Shown here in pieces: positions 58,997-64,000 of a stretch of DNA of 64,000 bases. This DNA is from Candidatus Deferrimicrobiaceae bacterium (GTDB taxonomy: Bacteria > Desulfobacterota > Deferrimicrobia > Deferrimicrobiales > Deferrimicrobiaceae). The translations under genes were made by a program, and so were the position numbers. Below the pieces are notes generated by a model. That model saw only the letters and a program-made list of their open reading frames with translations, searched no databases and was not told the DNA's origin. Each line of letters opens with the position of its first letter. Positions within the stretch are counted from its first letter, which is position 1. The stretch lies in NCBI GenBank assembly GCA_036504035.1, contig DASXVV010000006.1, forward strand, positions 566,793 to 630,792. The letters are read 5' to 3'.

Positions 58997-59047
58997 AATA
59001 AAAGCCGGCCGCAAGACGTCCAACGCAGTAATAAAAGGAGATCTCCG

Positions 59048-59461
59048 ATGCGACGATTCGTTTGGCTGGCCCTGGCCTGCCTGCTGGCGCTTCCGATTGG
59101 CTCCGCATCCGCCAAGACCGAGTTCAACGCGGCCGATTACCAGACGTCGACCCAGTCCGACCTAGTCAAGAACCCCGATGCGCATGTCGGGAAGAAATAC
59201 CGGGTCACCGAGCCGTTCCAGTTCTGCGGCAGCGATTTCTGCTTTCAGCAGCGGATGAAGATCAACACGCGGGACTATTACTGCTTCACCCTCGGCCCGC
59301 TCTGCCTCGTCCGGATGTACATCAAGCGGGACCACCCGCAGGCGCAGACCGTCCTCGACCTGAAGAAGGGCGACAAGGTGACGGTCTACGGGACGTTCGA
59401 CCGGATGGGATCCAACTACAACTACCTCGTCGTCGACCAGGTGACCATCGAGCGGAAGTAG
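59048..59461 (+). CDS. Small exported protein of unknown function, OB-fold-like
   Basis: A 137-residue protein with a signal peptide (residues 1-22, ending SASA). The mature part contains KNPDAHVGKKYRVTEPFQF, two close Cys pairs (FCGSDFCF and YYCFTLGPLCL) and DLKKGDKVTVYGTFDRMG, the last being typical of tRNA_anti-like/OB-fold periplasmic proteins. Four cysteines could make two disulfides. A GGAG ribosome site is in place. It follows tolB by 51 nt and is convergent with hypE. Family not recognised. Confidence 0.8.
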   Translation: MRRFVWLALACLLALPIGSASAKTEFNAADYQTSTQSDLVKNPDAHVGKKYRVTEPFQFCGSDFCFQQRMKINTRDYYCFTLGPLCLVRMYIKRDHPQAQTVLDLKKGDKVTVYGTFDRMGSNYNYLVVDQVTIERK

Positions 59462-59483
59462 CCGCTTCGAACGGCCAAAGCGG

Positions 59484-60485
59484 TCAGCAGATGCGCGGGA
59501 GAGCGTCGCCGGCGGGGTAATCGACCGCGCGGAGGCCGCCCGCGCGCGTCTCGAGCAGGACGCCGGGGGCGCCGTCGGCCACCCGGCCGACGATCGCCGC
59601 ATCGCGGCCGTATTCGTGCCGAGAAAGGAGCGCCAGCGCCTCGTCGGCGGCTTCGGCGGCGACGATCAAAAGCGCCTTCCCCTCGTTCGCCAGGAATAAC
59701 GGATCGAAGCCGAGGATCTCGCAGACGGCGGACACGGCCTGCGAGACCGGCAACCGCGACTCGTCGAGCACGATCCTTCGCCCCGAGGCGTGCGCCAGCT
59801 CGTTGAGCGTCACCCCGACTCCGCCGCGCGTGGCGTCGCGCATGATCCGGATGGCGGGACCGAACCGGTCGACCGCGGGCAGCAGCAGCCCGTTGAGCGG
59901 GGCGGCGTCCGACCGGATGTCCGCGTCGATCGCCATCTTGTTGCGGGCGATCAGCACGGCCAAGTGATGATCCCCCATCGTGCCCGTCAGGATCACCTTG
60001 TCGCCGGGGAGCGTCGCTTCGGGCCGCGGCCGCCAGCCGCTGCGGATCACCCCGACGCCCGCCGTGGTGACGAAGATTCCGTCACCCTTCCCCCGCTCGA
60101 CCACCTTCGTGTCGCCGGTCGCGATCGGCACGCCCGCCTCGTCGGCCGCGGCTCGCATCGCGTCGGCCACGCGCTCGAGCTCGGAGACTGGCAGCCCCTC
60201 CTCGAGGATGAAAGCGCACGACAGGGCGATGGGCGCGGCACCGCAGACGGCGAGGTCGTTGACCGTGCCGCAGACGGCGAGCCGGCCGATGTCCGCCCCC
60301 GGGAAGAAGCGGGGGGTCACGACGTACCCGTCGGTGGTGAAGGCGAGGTCGCCGCCGGGCGCGCCCAGGAGCGCCGAGTCGAACAGCGGGGCGAGCAGCG
60401 GGTTGGCGAAGCGGGCGGCGATGGTCCGCTCGACCAGGTCGCGCGACCGCCGGCCCCCTTCGCCGTGGGCGAGCAGGACCGTCAC
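59484..60485 (-). CDS. hypE: Hydrogenase maturation protein HypE
   Basis: A 333-residue ATP-dependent dehydratase that turns the thiocarbamoyl on its C-terminal Cys into thiocyanate, the cyanide source for [NiFe]-hydrogenase. The C-terminus is exactly PRIC, carrying the essential Cys. LAFTTDGYVVTPRFFPGADIGRLAVCGTVNDLAV and GDTKVVERGKGDGIFV are the AIR-synthase-like ATP motifs. GTG 60485 overlaps the hypD stop (GTGA). Last gene of the hyp operon; convergent with a small exported protein. Confidence 0.96.
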   Translation of the reverse strand: MTVLLAHGEGGRRSRDLVERTIAARFANPLLAPLFDSALLGAPGGDLAFTTDGYVVTPRFFPGADIGRLAVCGTVNDLAVCGAAPIALSCAFILEEGLPVSELERVADAMRAAADEAGVPIATGDTKVVERGKGDGIFVTTAGVGVIRSGWRPRPEATLPGDKVILTGTMGDHHLAVLIARNKMAIDADIRSDAAPLNGLLLPAVDRFGPAIRIMRDATRGGVGVTLNELAHASGRRIVLDESRLPVSQAVSAVCEILGFDPLFLANEGKALLIVAAEAADEALALLSRHEYGRDAAIVGRVADGAPGVLLETRAGGLRAVDYPAGDALPRIC

Positions 60486-61579
60486 GCGAGGCTCCCGTAC
60501 TTGAAGGCCGCCGCGCAGGCGCCTTCGGTCGACACCATGCAGGGACCCACCGGCGTCGCGGGGGTGCAGGCGGCGCCGAACAGCGGGCAGCCGGGCGGGT
60601 CGATCATCCCCTTGAGCACGTCGCCGCAACGGCACCCGCTGCGCACCGGAGTGGCGGCGACCGCAATCCCGAGCTTCCGCCCGGCGTCGAAATCCGCGTA
60701 CCCGCCGGCGATCCGGAGGCCCGAGGCAGGCAGGACGCCCAGGCCGCGCCAGTCGGCGTCGCACGGCTCGAAGACCTCGGCCAGCAGCGCCTGGGCGCGG
60801 CGGTTGCCCCCCGGCGTCGCCACGCGGGCGTACTCGTTCTCGACCCGGGCCTCGCCGCGCGATTTCTGGCGCAGGATCATCAAGACCGACGAAAGGATGT
60901 CGAGCGGCTCGAAGCCGCCCACGACGCAGGGCAGGAGGTATCTTTCGGCGAGCGGGCGGTAGGCGTCGGCGCCGATGATCGCGCTGACGTTGGCCGGGCA
61001 GAGGAATGCGTCGATCCGGACCGCGGGGTCGGCGGCGAGCAGCGCCATCGCGCCGGGGATCGTGCGCAGCGAGGAAAGGACCGAGAAGTTGCGCGTGTTT
61101 CGCTGCCGCGCCGTGACGATCGCGCCGGCCACGGTGGGCGCGGTGGTCTCGAACCCGACGCCCAGGAAGACGACCTCGCGGTCCGGCTCTGCGGCCGCGA
61201 GGTCGACCGCGTCGAGCGGGGAGTAAACGATGCGGACGTCGGCGCCGGCCGCGCGCGCCTGCTCGAGCGACCCGCGGCTCCCGGGCACGCGCACCATGTC
61301 GCCGAACGTGGCGAGGGTGATCTTCGCCCGGGATGCGAGGGCGACCGCGGCATCGATGTAGCCGTCGGGCGTCACGCAGACCGGACAACCGGGGCCCGAG
61401 ATCAGTTTGACTGCGCCGGCCAGCGGCGCCCGCAGCCCGTGACGCGCGATCGCCATCGTGTGGGTGCCGCAGACTTCCATGATGCGCACCGGCGGGCCGC
61501 TCCAGGCCTCGCGGATCCGGGCGATCAGCGCGGCGGCGGGGGCCGCGGCGCGGTAGGCGTCAACGTGCGGGATCGGCAT
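60482..61579 (-). CDS. hypD: Hydrogenase maturation protein HypD
   Basis: A 365-residue iron-sulfur protein that, with HypC, builds the Fe(CN)2CO unit. Signatures are MEVCGTHTMAIARHG, SGPGCPVCVTP (Cys pair), GVGFETTAPTVA and a C-terminal cluster region with SGCRCGDVLKG, PPGCPLFGAACTP and GPCMVSTEGAC. It overlaps the hypC end by 20 nt and hypE by 4 nt, so expression is tightly coupled. Confidence 0.97.
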   Translation of the reverse strand: MPIPHVDAYRAAAPAAALIARIREAWSGPPVRIMEVCGTHTMAIARHGLRAPLAGAVKLISGPGCPVCVTPDGYIDAAVALASRAKITLATFGDMVRVPGSRGSLEQARAAGADVRIVYSPLDAVDLAAAEPDREVVFLGVGFETTAPTVAGAIVTARQRNTRNFSVLSSLRTIPGAMALLAADPAVRIDAFLCPANVSAIIGADAYRPLAERYLLPCVVGGFEPLDILSSVLMILRQKSRGEARVENEYARVATPGGNRRAQALLAEVFEPCDADWRGLGVLPASGLRIAGGYADFDAGRKLGIAVAATPVRSGCRCGDVLKGMIDPPGCPLFGAACTPATPVGPCMVSTEGACAAAFKYGSLA

Positions 61580-61787
61580 CGGCCATTTCCCGGATCAGGG
61601 CGAGCGTTTTTTCGGCTTCGTCGGGATCGAGTTTCTCGATGGCGAATCCCGCGTGCAGCAGCACCCAGTCGCCGACCGCCGCCGAATCGAGCAGCATGAC
61701 GCTGGCTTCCCGCGTCACGCCGCCGATCGAGACGACGGCCCTCGTTTCTTCAAGCGTCAGGATCTGTGCGGGGATCGCGAGGCACAT
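61560..61787 (-). CDS. hypC: Hydrogenase assembly chaperone HypC
   Basis: A 75-residue chaperone with the required N-terminal MCLAIPAQI, whose Cys2 carries the Fe(CN)2CO group, and VGDWVLLHAGFAIEKLD, the conserved family block. It overlaps the end of hypF by about 38 nt and the start of hypD by 20 nt. Present as a single copy in the window. Confidence 0.96.
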   Translation of the reverse strand: MCLAIPAQILTLEETRAVVSIGGVTREASVMLLDSAAVGDWVLLHAGFAIEKLDPDEAEKTLALIREMADADPAR

Positions 61788-64000
61788 GGCGGTCGGTCTT
61801 CACCTTTCCCGAAAGTCGTATCGCGGCATAGAACGCCTGCCCCAGGCTCAACCCGCCGTCATTGCACGGGACCTGCCGGTGGATCACCGGGACGAGGCGC
61901 CGCGCGCGCAGACCGGCGCGCAGCAGGCGGAGCAGCAGGAGATTCTGGAACACGCCCCCGCTCAGCAGAACGTGGCGCGCGCCCGTCTCCGCCGCGAGTC
62001 GGGAGGCGACGTCGAGGATCATCGCCGCGACGGTCTCGTGGAAGCGTCGTGCGATCGCCGCAGGATCGACGCGGCGATCGCGGTCGGCGATGAGGCCGGC
62101 GACGGCATCATTCCAGCATACCGCAAGGAGCGACCCTTCGGAACGGACTGTGAACGGGTAGCTCCCGCCGCCGTCGCCCCGGATGGTCGCCGCAAAGCAC
62201 TCCAGCCGCATTGCGGCCTGCCCTTCGAACGAGCTGGCAGCGCCCAGGCCGCACAGGGCGCTCGCGGCGTCGAACAGCCGCCCGGCACTCGAGCAGGCGA
62301 CGGTGTTGACGCCCTTCGTCGTCGCCTCGGCCGCGAGGGCGACCGCCTCGGCGGAAACCTCGGGGAGCAGGCGCCGCGCGACGTCCTCGGCCTCCGCGCG
62401 GGGGAACGTGGCCAGAAGCGTCGACAGCGCGCTTTTCCAGGGGGCGCGGACGGCGGCATCGCCGCCCTGGAGCGGGAAGGGGGCCAGCGATGCGACGCGT
62501 CGCATCGAGAAGCCGTCGATCGCGTAGAATTCGCCGCCCCGGATCGAGCCGTCCTCGCCGTAGCCGGTGCCGTCGAAGGCGACGCCGACCGCCTTCCCGG
62601 AGAAGCCGCTCTCGGCGATCAGCGAATAGAGGTGCGCCTCGTGATGCTGCAGCCCGAACGTCTCGCTGCCGCCCGCCGCCCCCGCGAGTCCGGTCGTGTA
62701 ATAGCCCGGGTGGAGGTCGGCGCAGGTGGCTGCGACCTCCACCCCGAGGAAACGCCGGTAGAATGCGAATTCGTCCCGGTAGAATTCGCGGGTGCCGATG
62801 TCCGACAGGTCTCCCAGGTGCTGCGACAGGACGGCCTCGTTCCCGTCGAGCAGACAGAAAGTGCTCTTCATCTCGCCCCCGAGACCGGCGACGGCCCCGT
62901 CCCTCATGGCCTTCCGGAACGCGGCCGCGTGGCGGGGCGCAAGCCGCACGGGGGCGGGCACGAAGCCCCTGGCGCGGCGGACCGGGTACGGCTTGCCGCC
63001 GACCGACGCCACGACGGAGTCGTCGGCGCGCCGCAGCACGTCCCGATCGTGAAGCAGGTACAGGTCGGCGAGGCCCGCAAGGCGCGCGATCGCCTCCTCG
63101 TTGCCGATGGCGATCGGCTCGTCGGTGCGATTGCCGCTGGTCATCACGAGCGGGCGGGAAACGGCGGAGAGCAGCAGCCGATGGAGCGGCGTGTACGGCA
63201 AAAAGAGGCCGATGCGGGAGAGGCCGGGCGACACGGATGGGGCGACCGGCGCCTGCTGTTTCCGCACGCAAAGCAGGACGGGTGCGGAGGGGGCCGATAG
63301 GATGGCCTCATCGGCGGCCGATAGCCGGGCGATCTCGCGCGCCTCGGGCAGGCCGGCCACCATGACGGCGAACGGCTTTTCCTCGCGCCGTTTGCGCAGG
63401 CGCAGCTCTCGAACGGCGGCCTCGTTGCCGGCGTCGCACGCGAGCTGGAAGCCGCCCAGGCCGCGCAAAGCGACGATGCGGCCCGCCGCCAGGGCGGCTG
63501 CCGCGGAGGCGACCGGAGAGGCGGCCGCGATCGGTTTCCCGTCGGCATCCGCGAGCGCGAGCGACGGGCCGCAGGCCGGACAGGCGACCGGCTCGGCGTG
63601 GAACCTGCGATCGGCGGGATCCTCGTATTCGCGGCGGCAGTCGGGGCAAAGCGGAAAGGACGCCATCGACGTATTCGCCCGGTCGTAGGGCAGCCGCGAG
63701 ACGATCGTGAAGCGGGGGCCGCAGTTCGTACAGTTGATGAAGGGGTAGTCGTGCCGCCGGTCGCCTGGATCGGCCAGCTCGGCCGCGCAGGCCGGGCAGG
63801 TCGCGATGTCGGGCGGAATGCTCGATAGCGGCTGTCCGACCGGACGGCTGGGGGCGATGACGAAGCCGAGGATTCCTTCCGGGCGCACGGCGCGTGCCGT
63901 GATGCGCGCGATCCGCGCCGCGGGCGGCGCCTCGGAAACGAGCCTGGCCCGGAAGGCGCGCAAGGGGAAGGGCGCCCCTTCGGCGTGGATGCGAACGCCG
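61750..64000 (-). CDS. hypF: Carbamoyltransferase HypF (5' end beyond the window)
   Basis: About 750 residues are visible; the start and most of the N-terminal acylphosphatase domain lie past the right edge (the frame is open to 64000). Two zinc fingers follow, CPAC...CTNC and CPDC...CPAC. Then a YrdC-like domain (GGFQLACDAGNE, KRREEKPFAVMV, LVMTSGN) and a Kae1-like C-terminal domain with the metal-binding LQHHEAHLYSLIAE and LLSGGVFQN. HypF uses carbamoyl phosphate and ATP to make the carbamoyl group passed to HypE. It heads the visible hypF-C-D-E operon; hypA and hypB are not in the window. Confidence 0.96.
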   Translation of the reverse strand, partial: GVRIHAEGAPFPLRAFRARLVSEAPPAARIARITARAVRPEGILGFVIAPSRPVGQPLSSIPPDIATCPACAAELADPGDRRHDYPFINCTNCGPRFTIVSRLPYDRANTSMASFPLCPDCRREYEDPADRRFHAEPVACPACGPSLALADADGKPIAAASPVASAAAALAAGRIVALRGLGGFQLACDAGNEAAVRELRLRKRREEKPFAVMVAGLPEAREIARLSAADEAILSAPSAPVLLCVRKQQAPVAPSVSPGLSRIGLFLPYTPLHRLLLSAVSRPLVMTSGNRTDEPIAIGNEEAIARLAGLADLYLLHDRDVLRRADDSVVASVGGKPYPVRRARGFVPAPVRLAPRHAAAFRKAMRDGAVAGLGGEMKSTFCLLDGNEAVLSQHLGDLSDIGTREFYRDEFAFYRRFLGVEVAATCADLHPGYYTTGLAGAAGGSETFGLQHHEAHLYSLIAESGFSGKAVGVAFDGTGYGEDGSIRGGEFYAIDGFSMRRVASLAPFPLQGGDAAVRAPWKSALSTLLATFPRAEAEDVARRLLPEVSAEAVALAAEATTKGVNTVACSSAGRLFDAASALCGLGAASSFEGQAAMRLECFAATIRGDGGGSYPFTVRSEGSLLAVCWNDAVAGLIADRDRRVDPAAIARRFHETVAAMILDVASRLAAETGARHVLLSGGVFQNLLLLRLLRAGLRARRLVPVIHRQVPCNDGGLSLGQAFYAAIRLSGKVKTDRHVPRDPRTDPDA

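Overview
This is a GC-rich, gene-dense bacterial chromosome segment with no insertion sequences, phage genes or CRISPR array. The gene set suggests a Gram-negative anaerobe or facultative anaerobe of the former Deltaproteobacteria (Desulfuromonadota/Geobacter-like or a related phylum). The clues are an OmpA-type porin, TolB and a LolA-like protein, a periplasmic five-heme cytochrome c, hydrogenase maturation genes, a corrinoid methyl-transfer module, an AhbC/D-like radical SAM protein beside heme genes, and many hybrid histidine kinases of the 'HDFNN' type. Taxonomy is inference; no rRNA gene is present.

Layout. 1-5.3 kb: start of a ribosome quality-control factor (RqcH, cut by the edge), a LOG-family Rossmann protein, an NAD(P)H-binding epimerase-like protein, a DedA-PAP2 fusion and the translation factor EttA. 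5.3-9.9 kb: heme synthesis on the minus strand (radical SAM protein, hemE, hemH, hemY). 10-14 kb: an exported coiled-coil protein, CorA, a flavoprotein, tRNA-Asn with terminator, and an AbrB/Doc toxin-antitoxin pair. 14-21.8 kb: a repeat-rich lipoprotein, a cardiolipin-synthase-like phospholipase D protein, a hybrid kinase, an SDR-DUF2867 protein and an outer-membrane protein. 21.8-27.2 kb: a biotin operon bioF-H-C-D-A plus a flavin reductase, all overlapping by 4 nt, behind a clear BirA operator; bioB is not in the window. 27.2-29.9 kb: TerC and an OmpA-family protein with three internal repeats. 29.9-36.6 kb: corrinoid protein, UroD-family methyltransferase, DUF1638 protein and a hybrid kinase as one coupled unit, then a second kinase. 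36.6-42.8 kb: rlmD, a PilZ protein, a cyclase, dtd, another hybrid kinase and a DinB protein. 42.85-43.2 kb: a structured non-coding stretch that I interpret as a stand-alone HEARO/OMEGA (IscB-type guide) RNA. 43.2-53.9 kb: glutamate synthase (gltBD), a pentaheme cytochrome and a polar amino-acid ABC transporter. 54-59.5 kb: a LolA-like protein, a PAS protein coupled to a REC-GAF-kinase-REC protein, TolB and a small exported protein. 59.5-64 kb: hydrogenase maturation operon hypF(partial)-C-D-E.

Themes. Genes are often packed with 4-nt start/stop overlaps (ATGA, GTGA, TTGA), several with TTG starts. Several promoters appear to use an extended -10 (TGnTAtaaT), and three genes start 7-9 nt after a -10-like hexamer, suggesting leaderless mRNAs. 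Five hybrid histidine kinases occur without any output-domain response regulator beside them. The most unusual item is the probable orphan OMEGA RNA between dinB and gltD. All calls come from reading the sequence; no database search was run.
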